From contig NZ_QTZO01000002.1 of NCBI RefSeq assembly GCF_004025585.1, positions 62,001 to 126,000 of the forward strand: a stretch of DNA of 64,000 nucleotides, given 5' to 3'. The DNA comes from Pseudodesulfovibrio sp. S3 (lineage in GTDB: Bacteria > Desulfobacterota > Desulfovibrionia > Desulfovibrionales > Desulfovibrionaceae). This document shows positions 34,074-43,117 of this stretch, piece after piece; positions within the stretch are counted from its first letter, which is position 1, and each line of letters begins with the position of its first letter. The notes beneath the pieces were generated by a model. The model ran no database searches. It was not told the DNA's origin and worked only from the letters and a program-made list of their open reading frames with translations. A program made the position numbers and the translations under genes.

Positions 34074-35891
34074 TTAAGATTTTACAGTGCCACGTTGTCC
34101 CAAAGTCCAGCCGCGCGCTTGCTCGTGGCTGCTCCAAAGCCGAGCGTAAACGCCTTCCGCCGCCACCAGCTCCGCATGCCGATCGACTTCCACCACACGC
34201 CCGAGATCCATTACGACGATCTGGTCCGCGTCACGAATCGTGGAAAGCCGATGCGCGATAATGATTACCGTGCGTTCCTTCATGAGATTGGCGAGTGCCC
34301 CGATGAGCGCCGCCTCATTTTCCGGATCGGCAAATGCCGTGGCCTCGTCCAGGACCACCACCGGGCAGTCCTGCAGTATTGCGCGGGCAATGGTTATGCG
34401 CTGGCACTGCCCGCCGGAGAGACGGGCACCCCGCTCTCCCGCCACAGTCTCATAGCCTTTCGGCAAGTCCTGGATGAAATCATGTGCCTGGGCGGCACGG
34501 GCTGCCTGCTCCACCTCCTCCATGGATGCATCGGGACGCCCCATACGAATGTTGGCCGCTATGGTGTCATGAAAGAGAAAGGGATCCTGAAACACGAAGG
34601 AAACATTTTGCATGAGCGTTTCCGAGGTCATGTTCCGCACGTCTACACCGCCGATGCTGACCGAACCCCGGCTCACGTCCCAAAAGCGTGGAATCAACCG
34701 GGCAACCGTGCTCTTTCCTGCACCGGAAGGCCCCACAAGAGCCGTTACGGTTCCGACCGGAACCTTGAAACTGACACCGTGCAGGGCATCATCACTCCTT
34801 CCCTCATAGGCAAAGCTCACATTATCGAAGACAACGGTGGCATCTTCCGGCACGCGGGGCGTTCCGAGCACGGACAGTGCAGGAACTTCCAGCAGATCCT
34901 GTATGCGATGCGCGCTGGCATTGGCCTTGCGGATGAAGAAATTAAGCCACATGAGTGGAGCCAGGGATTCCGCCATGCCCGTACCAAGCAGCAAAACCAC
35001 CGCCCAGGAAGAAAAACTCAGGGTTCCGTCATGATAAAATATCAATCCGGCCACAGTCAGGGCCAACAATGTAGGCATGGGCGCAAGCACCGTTATGGCA
35101 ACCTTGGCACTGGTGCCGGAAGCCTGCAGCCACTTGACCATGATGGATTTGAACCCGTCGAGAGCGGCCTGATAGCGACCAAAAGAGGTTCCCCCGTCGT
35201 CAAAGGTCCGCACCACGGGCATGGCCTGGACAAATTCCACGACCGCACTGTTTATTTTTTCTCTTTCCGCATCATATCGGAGCTGCATCTCCTTGTTGTT
35301 ACGCATCCCCACCCGCATGAACAGCGCACCAGCAACCAGCACGGCCAACGCCACCAATGCCAGCCTCCAATCCACCACCAGCAGCAAAGCCAGAGTCGCC
35401 AAAGGTGTGGCAACGCTCCGTCCGATCAGCGGCGTGCTGTCAGCCACGAAGGCGTGAAGATTCTTGACGTCATCCTGCATCACTTTGGAAATGGAACCGG
35501 CGCCATGGGTCAAAAGATAGCCCAGCGGGATATGAGCCAAATGCTCAGTGAGATCGGTACGCAGCTTGATTTCCAACTTGAAAGCCGCCAGATGGGAAAC
35601 GGTAAACGAATACACGCGAAGCAGTATGCCGGCCACGGTCAACCCGACGGATACGAACACCCAGTTCCAGACCTGGGAATCATCCGCAAACAGAGCCGTA
35701 ACCACCAAAGCCAGTGCGGCCACTCCTCCAAGACCCGCAACAGAACCCAAAGCCGACATGGCGATTGCCAAACGAATACCCGGATTAACCGGGCGCATCA
35801 GCCCCCAAATGCCGCGTTTCATTTTTTCTCCGCCACTGAATGATGGCGAGGGCTCTTGAGCGCGGTATGAACAACTTGACTTCGAATGCAT
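34074..35891 (-). CDS. YbtP/IrtA-like ABC transporter (fused permease-ATPase)
   Basis: 605 aa from the ATG at 35891 (GAGGTG ribosome site); an ATG at 35822 with GGCGGAG is an equally good start and would remove 23 residues before the first helix. The membrane domain includes VQAMPVVRTFDDGGTSFGRY, and the ATPase has GPSGAGKST, LSGGQCQRITIARAIL and VVLDEATAFADPENE. The last is a YbtP/IrtA-type motif. With its neighbour it should bring ferric chelate across the inner membrane. It stands 15 bp before the partner gene. Confidence 0.9.
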   Translation of the reverse strand: MHSKSSCSYRAQEPSPSFSGGEKMKRGIWGLMRPVNPGIRLAIAMSALGSVAGLGGVAALALVVTALFADDSQVWNWVFVSVGLTVAGILLRVYSFTVSHLAAFKLEIKLRTDLTEHLAHIPLGYLLTHGAGSISKVMQDDVKNLHAFVADSTPLIGRSVATPLATLALLLVVDWRLALVALAVLVAGALFMRVGMRNNKEMQLRYDAEREKINSAVVEFVQAMPVVRTFDDGGTSFGRYQAALDGFKSIMVKWLQASGTSAKVAITVLAPMPTLLALTVAGLIFYHDGTLSFSSWAVVLLLGTGMAESLAPLMWLNFFIRKANASAHRIQDLLEVPALSVLGTPRVPEDATVVFDNVSFAYEGRSDDALHGVSFKVPVGTVTALVGPSGAGKSTVARLIPRFWDVSRGSVSIGGVDVRNMTSETLMQNVSFVFQDPFLFHDTIAANIRMGRPDASMEEVEQAARAAQAHDFIQDLPKGYETVAGERGARLSGGQCQRITIARAILQDCPVVVLDEATAFADPENEAALIGALANLMKERTVIIIAHRLSTIRDADQIVVMDLGRVVEVDRHAELVAAEGVYARLWSSHEQARGWTLGQRGTVKS

Positions 35892-36233
35892 CGACACCTC
35901 ACTTGGATGAGGCGGGGAAACCCCGGCAAAGGGAATCCCCACCCCGAAAGAGTTTAAAACATAAGTCCGACAGGCGTCCCGCAGAGCATGCACGAAACCC
36001 GGCCTGCTCTTCTAAAGACAAGCGGACAATGCAGTGCCGTGCCGCGAATCTCTACCCCGATCAGTAGAAACTCACGCGCGAACAGGAAAAACGGTTATGA
36101 TGGACAATGAAAAGAGAGGGTGAAGCGGCATCCGGCATTGACTTTGCCAAGGGACGTTATCGCCGCCTGCAGCAAAAAAGCACGGACAACACCGCCCGGC
36201 ATCGCCCCCTATCCTCGACTGCTAAAAGCACTC
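35892..36233. other. Intergenic region between AraC regulator 2 and the ABC pair
   Basis: 342 bp without a credible gene. It presumably holds the AraC-activated promoter of the ABC-receptor operon. I see no strong Fur palindrome here, and short plus-strand frames look spurious. Confidence 0.5.
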
Positions 36234-37286
36234 TTACCGGATAAGAAACGAGGAAGGCAGACGACCGTGAAAACGCTTGAACGCCTTGCTGAAGTGACTG
36301 GGATTGGAATAACCCACGAATGTTGCGGCCTGAAGGACCGAACAGCGTCCTGACTTGATGAGATTCAAGGCTCTTTCCATTCGGAGCTTGCGCACATATG
36401 CCCCGATGGACAACCCGGTTTGTTCACGAAAATCCGTCTTCAGGTAGCATTCGTTGACGCCGACCCTGCGCGAGAGCGATGAAATTGTCGGCGGGGCACC
36501 CCATTCCTCATCAAGAATGCTCCTGGCCTGTTCCACGGCCTTCTGTCTTTGCGGCAAATTCTCTGAGGAATGCCTTTTCAAGGACTCCTCCAGCATCAAC
36601 AACTGACACAATAAATCAAGGGCCAGAGATTCGAACTGCAACCTGCCGCAAACAGTATCCCGCCTCGTCATGCACAGATTGTTGGCGGCAAGCCTGGCCG
36701 GATGGTTGTGCGGGAGGGCGCGGGCCTTTGGCATCGCTCCGCACAAGGCAGGGGCATTTCCATGCAAACGCATTTTCATGTGCCTTTCGAGAGAACGGCT
36801 CAACTCGCAAGAAGTTCCGCCGAGCCAAGCATCCAACATGCCCTGAGACAATACAATCGATACGCCGCTGATGAATCTTTCAGCAGGCTGCATGCAGCGC
36901 ACCTCCCCCTCTTCCCCGTTGCAAAACCAGATGTCGCCAGTTTGCACCGTCTCCGAATGCCTGCCATCTGGTGAAGCGATCTTGAAGTGGCCCGAAAGAA
37001 GCAGACAAAAACTGAAAGAGGTGCTGAATTTCCGATAGAGACTGTCCAAAGAACTGCCGAGCCTGTAACCGCACAGCCCCACACCGGGACCGCTGTTAAG
37101 ATGCTGAAGTTCCGTAAACCCCTCACCGAACCCCTGTGCAACCTCCCATCGGTAGCTTTGGTCAGCACCATCTTTTAATGCTGGTATTTCCACAAAAGAA
37201 CGCTGCTTGCCATAGTATTCCCGGTACTGCTCGACAATGGGCGAATACCCCTTGGTCCACACGCCGCAATGTGATTCCATGTACAT
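36234..37286 (-). CDS. AraC-family regulator of uptake cassette 2 (YbtA-like role)
   Basis: 350 aa from the ATG at 37286 (AGAGGGG 11 bp upstream). C-terminal AraC double HTH (ISSLSRRVGVNECYLKTDFREQTG ... VLQAATFVGYSNPSHFSKAF). The N-terminal domain (about residues 1-230) resembles PchR/YbtA-type effector domains. It lies upstream of the YbtP/YbtQ-like genes on the same strand and has a Fur box at 37409-37427. Expected to activate the operon when the siderophore enters. Confidence 0.88.
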   Translation of the reverse strand: MYMESHCGVWTKGYSPIVEQYREYYGKQRSFVEIPALKDGADQSYRWEVAQGFGEGFTELQHLNSGPGVGLCGYRLGSSLDSLYRKFSTSFSFCLLLSGHFKIASPDGRHSETVQTGDIWFCNGEEGEVRCMQPAERFISGVSIVLSQGMLDAWLGGTSCELSRSLERHMKMRLHGNAPALCGAMPKARALPHNHPARLAANNLCMTRRDTVCGRLQFESLALDLLCQLLMLEESLKRHSSENLPQRQKAVEQARSILDEEWGAPPTISSLSRRVGVNECYLKTDFREQTGLSIGAYVRKLRMERALNLIKSGRCSVLQAATFVGYSNPSHFSKAFKRFHGRLPSSFLIR

Positions 37287-37408
37287 AAAAACAATAACCC
37301 CTCTTTTATCCAACCCCACTCATGCCGAAAGGAACCAAACCTGCCAAAAGCATCTCCGAGTACTTGTCCTGAAAGCCATATCGTCAGAAGAATAAGCATA
37401 TTGTTTAT

Positions 37409-37427
37409 GAATTTGATTTTCATTATC
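37409..37427. promoter_or_regulatory. Fur box upstream of AraC regulator 2
   Basis: Minus strand GATAATGAAAATCAAATTC, 14 of 18 to the classical consensus, about 125 bp before the start at 37286. Confidence 0.75.
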
Positions 37428-37549
37428 AAGCAATGTATTCTCTGTCAATGCAGTAATGCCACATACTTTTCCTGAGTGTTTCATCGGCATTCATATCATT
37501 GACGAAATATGCGGCGGCGTATCAGGCGGATATGCACCTCGTCTTGACT

Positions 37550-37566
37550 TTGATTTTCATTTTCAA
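37550..37566. promoter_or_regulatory. Fur box upstream of AraC regulator 3
   Basis: TTGATTTTCATTTTCAA, 14 of 17 to the local consensus, about 70 bp before the start of the plus-strand regulator. Confidence 0.75.
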
Positions 37567-37636
37567 TATTGCTGTCCGAAATAATCCCGGCCAATCAGAC
37601 CCTCCCGACCGACTAACAAGGATGGAGTAAGAACCA

Positions 37637-38635
37637 ATGCGCATGAAAGTAACCTCACTGACGCACGAGGAAACGGGCATAGCCGCAGAGAATGATCGGG
37701 CGTTTCTCTCAGCCGACCTGAGTGCGCCGGTCACGGCGATCGAACTGCGGCCCGACATGGCGGTGTGCTTCTGGGAATGCTACACGCGGGAAAAACAGGC
37801 CTTCCGCGTGGCCTTTGACTGCCCTGTGCTGCGTCTGAGTTTCACCCTTGAAGGCGAAGGCCTGTCCCAGGCCGATGATCAGGAAGATTTTGCACGGCAC
37901 AGGGGGATAATCGAGATCCGGTATTTTCCCGGAACTTCGGGCACGATGACCCTGGGCGCAGGCCAGCAGCATACTTGGCTGGACATCATCCTCAAGCCCT
38001 CCTTCCTGGCCCTGGCCGTGCCGGATGAATTGGGCCAGTTGCCAGGAGCCATGCGCCGCATCATGAAACAAGGGACCTCTACAGTTCCCTGCGACAGCCG
38101 GAAAATGACGCCGGACCAGTTCGTGGCGGCCACGCAACTGGCCCACTGCCCATACACCCACGCAGCGCGAACCATATACCTCAAAAGCAAGGCCCTGGAG
38201 TTGCTCTCCCATGTCCTGGCCGAGCAAAGCCCTGCGTCCTGCCGGACACGGCTCTCAACCTACGAGGTGGAATGCCTGCAAAAAGCCCGAAGCCTGCTCA
38301 TCGCCGATCTGGAGTCCCCCCCGAGCCTCGAAAAACTTGCACGGTCCGTGGGACTCAACCAGACAAAGCTCAAAAAGGGCTTCAAGGCCCTGTTCGGGCA
38401 GACCGTGTACGGGTATTTTCGTACCTATCGAGTGGAGCTGGCCCGGCAACTGCTGCTGGAAGGAACGGCAACCATCAGCGAAGTGGCTTCCACCGTGGGG
38501 TATACCAACATCAGCCACTTCAGTGCAGCCTTCAAGGAGCGGCATGGGGTAACCCCGTCCCGATATCGCAAGGACAACCTTTTTATCACCAACCCGGCAC
38601 GCCCGACACATACACCAGTTCCGAGCGGTATTTGA
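37637..38635 (+). CDS. AraC-family regulator of uptake cassette 3
   Basis: 332 aa. C-terminal AraC double HTH (LEKLARSVGLNQTKLKKGFKALFG ... ISEVASTVGYTNISHFSAAF). The sensing domain differs from those of the other two AraC proteins. The start follows a hydrophobic-poor leader region with a GGATGGAGTAAG ribosome-like site. It is followed by a terminator-like hairpin and then the GTPase-ATPase-binding protein-receptor run on the same strand, which it probably activates. Confidence 0.9.
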   Translation: MRMKVTSLTHEETGIAAENDRAFLSADLSAPVTAIELRPDMAVCFWECYTREKQAFRVAFDCPVLRLSFTLEGEGLSQADDQEDFARHRGIIEIRYFPGTSGTMTLGAGQQHTWLDIILKPSFLALAVPDELGQLPGAMRRIMKQGTSTVPCDSRKMTPDQFVAATQLAHCPYTHAARTIYLKSKALELLSHVLAEQSPASCRTRLSTYEVECLQKARSLLIADLESPPSLEKLARSVGLNQTKLKKGFKALFGQTVYGYFRTYRVELARQLLLEGTATISEVASTVGYTNISHFSAAFKERHGVTPSRYRKDNLFITNPARPTHTPVPSGI

Positions 38636-38681
38636 ACCGCCAGGGGTGGTTTGCCTACCGCACTTGAGCTAATTCATCACG

Positions 38682-38710
38682 ATCCCGGCGCTCACTTGCC
38701 GGGATTATTT
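38682..38710 (+). terminator. Probable terminator after AraC regulator 3
   Basis: 8-bp stem ATCCCGGC/GCCGGGAT with an 8-nt loop, followed by TATTT. The T-run is short, so termination may be partial. Confidence 0.6.
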
Positions 38711-38721
38711 CGACGACGTTG

Positions 38722-38738
38722 TTGATAACGAATTTCAA
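38722..38738. promoter_or_regulatory. Fur box upstream of the GTPase gene
   Basis: TTGATAACGAATTTCAA, 13 of 17 to the local consensus, ending 16 bp before the ATG at 38755. Its position next to the start suggests iron-controlled expression of the whole cassette 3. Confidence 0.65.
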
Positions 38739-38754
38739 CCTCAAGGAACTGCCC

Positions 38755-39456
38755 ATGAAACTCATCACCATTGCAGGCGCGCCCAGCGCAGGGAAAACCG
38801 CAATCACCCTGCACCTGATCCGCCAACTTTCGAAGGACGGCCACAGGTCGGCTGCGGTCAAGTTCGACACCCTGGGAACCACCGACGACCAAACCTACCG
38901 TGACCGGCTCGGCATCCCGGCCATCAAAGGGTTGTCCGACTATCTCTGCCCGGACCATTTCTTCGTCTCCAACCTTGAAGAAGCATGGTCTTGGGGCCAT
39001 GCGCAGGAAGCGGACTACCTGTTCCTGGAAACAGCCGGGCTGTGTTACCGCTGCGCCCCGCACATCAAAAACTACCCCGCCATCACGGTCATCGACAATC
39101 TGGGCGGCATGGAGGCCCCGCGAAAGATGGGTCCGGCTCTGACCCTGGCCGACGTGGTGGTGGTCACCAAAAGCGATCTGGTCTCCCAGGCCGAAAAGGA
39201 GGTCTTCGCCCACCGCATCTCCCAGGTGAACCCCGATGCGGACGTCATCCATATCAACGGACTGACCGGAACCGGCACGTTGCAGCTCAAGCGCATCAGC
39301 GGAGCCTGGCCCGAAAGCGAAGCCCTTGAAGAGCACAAACTCCGCTACTCCATGCCCGCCTCCATCTGTTCCTACTGCACAGGCGAGACACGCATCGGAA
39401 AACGCTTCCAATCCGGCAATGTGGAAAAACTCCTACTTGAAAGAGACGCAGCATGA
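38755..39456 (+). CDS. P-loop GTPase with two CxxC motifs (HypB/CobW/CooC-like)
   Basis: 233-aa cytoplasmic protein from the ATG at 38755 (AAGGAA ribosome site). P-loop GAPSAGKTA (8-16), a Walker B/G3-like LETAGLCYRC (91-100) and a G4-type TKSD (138-141) place it among the SIMIBI metallochaperone-type NTPases. It has C97xxC100 and C205xxC208 (SICSYCTGE), plus C65, which could hold a metal or Fe-S cluster. No His-rich metal store is present. It overlaps the next gene by 4 bp and is the first of a three-gene set ahead of a TonB receptor, behind a Fur box. An iron-handling role is inferred; the exact family is not recognised. Confidence 0.85.
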   Translation: MKLITIAGAPSAGKTAITLHLIRQLSKDGHRSAAVKFDTLGTTDDQTYRDRLGIPAIKGLSDYLCPDHFFVSNLEEAWSWGHAQEADYLFLETAGLCYRCAPHIKNYPAITVIDNLGGMEAPRKMGPALTLADVVVVTKSDLVSQAEKEVFAHRISQVNPDADVIHINGLTGTGTLQLKRISGAWPESEALEEHKLRYSMPASICSYCTGETRIGKRFQSGNVEKLLLERDAA

Positions 39457-40208
39457 TTATCGAAAAAATGACCATCCTTTCCGGAACCGACAAACAGGGC
39501 AAGGCCGAACCGCTGAAGCAGGTGGACCTGTTCCCCGGCGACTCCCTGGCCCTGGTCGGCCCCACGGGGTCGGGCAAGAGCGAATTGCTTTCGGACATCG
39601 AGCAGGCCGCCTGCGGGGACACCCGCTCGGGGCGCACCATCCTGATCAACGGGAATCCGCTCACCGGGACTTCAACGGGTCTGGTAGCCACCCTTTCCCA
39701 GAAGACCAACTTCGTCATGGACGCCAGCGTGGAGCAATTCATCATGCTGCACGCGGAAAGCCGGGGCAGGGAGGGCGAGCCTCTCCTCACATCCATCCTG
39801 GATATGGCCAACGGCCTGTGCGGCGAACCCATCACCCGGGACATGTCCCTGCAAGTATTGAGCGGCGGCCAGGCCCGTGCACTGATGATCGCCGACATAG
39901 CCCTGCTCTCGAACACGCCCATCGTGCTCATCGACGAGGTGGAAAACGCCGGGATTCACAAATTCAAGGCACTGGAGGTTCTGGCCGGTCATCGCAAGAT
40001 CGTCATTTCAGCCACCCACGACCCGGTGCTGATTCTCATGAACGACACCCGCCTTGTCATGAAGACCGGCGGCATGACCGCCCTGCTGTCAGCCAATGAC
40101 GGAGAGCGGGAATACGCCGAACAGCTCAAAAAAATGGACGGTGCGCTGATGCAGGCCCGCGAATGCCTGCGCAGGGGACAGACCCTGGGCCTTCAGGAGG
40201 CGATGTGA
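39453..40208 (+). CDS. Orphan ABC-type ATPase beside the GTPase
   Basis: 251 aa. Walker A GPTGSGKSE (36-44), Q83, signature LSGGQ (136-140), Walker B IVLIDE (157-162) and His189 of the H-loop are all present, so it is an active-looking ABC ATPase. No permease gene is adjacent: the gene before is a soluble GTPase and the gene after a binding-protein-like protein without signal peptide. It overlaps the GTPase gene by 4 bp and the next gene by 1 bp, so the three are tightly coupled. It may power a soluble machine rather than transport (inference). Confidence 0.85.
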   Translation: MIIEKMTILSGTDKQGKAEPLKQVDLFPGDSLALVGPTGSGKSELLSDIEQAACGDTRSGRTILINGNPLTGTSTGLVATLSQKTNFVMDASVEQFIMLHAESRGREGEPLLTSILDMANGLCGEPITRDMSLQVLSGGQARALMIADIALLSNTPIVLIDEVENAGIHKFKALEVLAGHRKIVISATHDPVLILMNDTRLVMKTGGMTALLSANDGEREYAEQLKKMDGALMQARECLRRGQTLGLQEAM

Positions 40209-41083
40209 TGCAGCCCAATTCCGTATACCTGGCCATAGCGCCCAACATCCTTCGCAAGACAGTACAGGATCTGTCCCGCATGGACTTCGACCTCGACCTG
40301 ATACCGCCCCAGACCCACCAGGAGATGCTCGACTTCTCCGTGGCCTACGGCAATAACGGTTCCGTGCCCGGTCTGTCCATGTGCGCCTATCCCCAATTCC
40401 TGCACAACGTACTCCAACACCAGTCCACCGGGACACTGGCCGCACTGCCCGACTCCCTGCCGCCCATGCGGAGGGAATTGACCGCCCTGGGCATGGCCGA
40501 ACCGTCGCGCCATTTTCGGGTCGTCTGCTTCGTGCCCTTTGTCATTGCCGCATCCACCGGCCTGAATCCGCCCGTTGAAGACTGGGAGGATCTGTGCCGC
40601 CCCGAAATCGCGGAACATGTGGCGGTCCCACCGCACGACACCCCCATGCCCGACCTGTTCGACACCATGATGCGAACCCTCTACGGACAACGCGCCGAAG
40701 CGGTCATTGCCGCCAAGAACACCGACTATACGCCCCTGGACATCAACAAACGGATCGACTCGGGAGAATTCCTGGCCGGCCTGAACATCCCGGCCTTCAG
40801 CCGGACCTATCGGGAAGGCAATGGCCGCATGGTCTGGCCGCGTTCCGGGGCCTGGGCCGTTCCCCTGATGGTCACGATACGCCGGGACGCGTCCCCGGAC
40901 GCCACGCGTTTCCTGCACTATCTGCTTTCCAACGAATACCAAACCTACCTGGCGGATTCCGGATGCCTCGTGCCCGTAGTGGAAGGGATCCCCTGGTTTA
41001 CCGAAATGGCCGACAACAATGGTCGTCTGCAATGGCCCGGATGGGACGCCCTGGCGGCTTTGGGTCGGCCAAACGCCGAGTGA
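40208..41083 (+). CDS. Solute-binding-protein-like protein without signal peptide
   Basis: 291 aa starting at the ATG overlapping the ATPase stop (AGGAGG 8 bp upstream). The C-terminal half reads like an iron-binding AfuA/FbpA-type periplasmic protein (ATRFLHYLLSNEYQTYLADS, GCLVPVVEGIPWF). The N-terminus (MQPNSVYLAIAPNILRK) has no hydrophobic signal segment, and no alternative upstream start supplies one. It is therefore predicted to stay in the cytoplasm, which is odd for this fold. It is third in the GTPase-ATPase set and followed after 26 bp by TonB receptor 3. Confidence 0.83.
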   Translation: MQPNSVYLAIAPNILRKTVQDLSRMDFDLDLIPPQTHQEMLDFSVAYGNNGSVPGLSMCAYPQFLHNVLQHQSTGTLAALPDSLPPMRRELTALGMAEPSRHFRVVCFVPFVIAASTGLNPPVEDWEDLCRPEIAEHVAVPPHDTPMPDLFDTMMRTLYGQRAEAVIAAKNTDYTPLDINKRIDSGEFLAGLNIPAFSRTYREGNGRMVWPRSGAWAVPLMVTIRRDASPDATRFLHYLLSNEYQTYLADSGCLVPVVEGIPWFTEMADNNGRLQWPGWDALAALGRPNAE

Positions 41084-41109
41084 CTGATAAAAAAACAAGG
41101 GAGAAACAC

Positions 41110-43107
41110 ATGAAACGGCGATTGTATCCCGTCCTGCTGACAGCGTTCCTGATCACACTGTTTGCCGGATGGGCGGAAGCGAAAGAAATCACCCTGGACA
41201 AGGTCATCGTGTCCGCACGCGGAGAGGAAAGCACCCAATCACAGACTCCGGGCGGCACCGGCGTGGTGGAAAAGGAAGAGATAGTGCTCGTGCCCACGGC
41301 CAGCCTGGCCGATTCCCTGTCGCGCATCTCCGGCCTGACCAAGACAGGAGAGTCCCCCTGGGGACAGGACGTCTCCATCCGGGGCATGACCGGCGCCTCG
41401 GTGGTGGTACTCATCGACGGCATGCGCCTGAACACGGCCACCGAGATCAACGCGCGTCTGGGCTTCATCAACCCCCTGGACGTGGAACGTATCGAAGTGC
41501 TCAAGGGGCCGGTCAGCTCCCTATACGGTTCAGGCTCCACGGGCGGCGTAATCAACGTCATCACCAAGAAAGGCTCCTTTTCCGCCGAGCCAGAACTCGG
41601 CGGGGAATTCATCGGCAGTTGGCGCACCAACCCCCAGGGGCCGGACGGCTATCTGCGGGCCAATCTCAGCAAGGAAGACCTGTGGCTGCAGCTCTCGGGC
41701 GGATTGAGGGACCACGGAGACCTGTGGGGCGGGGACGACACCCGTATCTCCAACAGCCAGTATGAGGACACCTACTTCCGCCTGGCCGGTGAAAAGGCAT
41801 GGGGAGAACGGTTGACCACCCGGTTCCAGGCCATGAACCTGGAAGGCAACGAAATCGGTATCCCGGGCGGCTCAAGCACCATGCCCGCGAACGCGGACAT
41901 CACCTACCCCCGGACCAAGAACACCCTGATCAGCCTGGACACCAACTACGCCCCGGACTCCGACACCTTCAAAGCGGTGGAGCTCAACATTTACTACATG
42001 AAGAACGACCGCCGGGTGCGCATCGACAATCCCAACGCCCTGGTATCGGCCATCAAGCCCTCGGCCGAACATGAGACCGTGGGCGGAAAACTCCAGACGA
42101 AATTCGACCTTGGGGAACATTCCATCGTTGCCGGTGCCGACGCATACAACTGGCACATGATCTCGAAGCGTGTGCGTTACATGGTGGCAGGCACCACAGT
42201 TACGGACAATCCCACGCCCAACACCACCCAGCTGTCCATGGGCATCTTTGCCGAGGACGACTGGAAGCTGACGGATCAGTTCACCCTGAACATGGGCGCC
42301 CGCCTGGATCACAACGACATCGACAACCAGAAAAACAGCTACGTTGACGCCGGGTCCAGCAAAGAACTCGGCTGGAACTTGCATACCGGGCTGACCTGGC
42401 GGCCGGCCGAACACTGGTCGCACACCCTGATCGCGGCCAGCAGCTACCGGGCAGCGGACATCATCGAACGGTTCAAGTATATCAACCTAGGCGGCGGCGT
42501 GACCTCCGTCGGCAACCCCGACCTGGACCCCGAGACCTCCTACTACGCCGAATACGGATTGCACTACACCACCCCGACCTTCAGCGCATCCGGGGCCGCA
42601 TACATCAACTACATCACCGACTATATCGACGAAAAGCTGCTCAACCCCACCACCTACCAGATGGAGAATATCGGCGAGGCGCGCATCTATGGCCTGGAGC
42701 TGGACGCGGACTGGAAATTCCTTCCCCAATGGACCGTTTACGGCAATCTTGCCCTGGCAAACGGACAGGATATGCAAGACGACGAAGCCTTGCGCAACGT
42801 GGCCCCGGCAAGCGGTATGACCGGCCTGCGCTACGATCAGGGCAACGGCTTCTGGGCAAGGCTTGAGTCCCCGTGGGCTCTGCGCCAAAGCGAAGTCCCG
42901 TCCGGTGCCGACCGCACAAACGGCTGGATCACCTTCAACGCGGCCACGGGATACGGCTTCGAATGGGGCAAAACCCGCAACGAGATATCCCTGGCCGTGG
43001 ACAACATCTTTGATACGAAGTACCAAAACTACCTGGCCAATTCGCGCGGCATCGACTTGCTGGAATCCGGACTGAGCGCCGCGCTTACCTACCAGGTGAC
43101 ATTCTAA
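41110..43107 (+). CDS. TonB-dependent outer-membrane receptor 3
   Basis: 665 aa from the ATG at 41110 (AAGGGAG ribosome site). Signal peptide ends near AGWAEAKE; TonB-box-like ITLDKVIVSA; plug with SIRGMTGASVVVLIDGMRL and VERIEVLKGPVSSLYGSGSTGGVINVIT; barrel closing with TYQVTF. It resembles the BtuB/CirA class more than receptors 1 and 2. The open frame extends upstream into the preceding gene but that part is not coding. It is followed 10 bp later by a binding protein and ABC transporter genes. Confidence 0.94.
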   Translation: MKRRLYPVLLTAFLITLFAGWAEAKEITLDKVIVSARGEESTQSQTPGGTGVVEKEEIVLVPTASLADSLSRISGLTKTGESPWGQDVSIRGMTGASVVVLIDGMRLNTATEINARLGFINPLDVERIEVLKGPVSSLYGSGSTGGVINVITKKGSFSAEPELGGEFIGSWRTNPQGPDGYLRANLSKEDLWLQLSGGLRDHGDLWGGDDTRISNSQYEDTYFRLAGEKAWGERLTTRFQAMNLEGNEIGIPGGSSTMPANADITYPRTKNTLISLDTNYAPDSDTFKAVELNIYYMKNDRRVRIDNPNALVSAIKPSAEHETVGGKLQTKFDLGEHSIVAGADAYNWHMISKRVRYMVAGTTVTDNPTPNTTQLSMGIFAEDDWKLTDQFTLNMGARLDHNDIDNQKNSYVDAGSSKELGWNLHTGLTWRPAEHWSHTLIAASSYRAADIIERFKYINLGGGVTSVGNPDLDPETSYYAEYGLHYTTPTFSASGAAYINYITDYIDEKLLNPTTYQMENIGEARIYGLELDADWKFLPQWTVYGNLALANGQDMQDDEALRNVAPASGMTGLRYDQGNGFWARLESPWALRQSEVPSGADRTNGWITFNAATGYGFEWGKTRNEISLAVDNIFDTKYQNYLANSRGIDLLESGLSAALTYQVTF

Positions 43108-43117
43108 GGAGGTTATC

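Larger units (their letters stand above)
37287..37636. other. Divergent promoter region between two AraC genes
   Basis: 350 bp between divergently transcribed AraC regulators, with one Fur box near each (37409-37427 and 37550-37566). No gene seen. Confidence 0.7.

Noticed and set aside
40594-41109. In-frame extension upstream of TonB receptor 3
   Set aside because: It overlaps the binding-protein-like gene in another frame; the ATG at 41110 has a ribosome site and begins a normal signal peptide.
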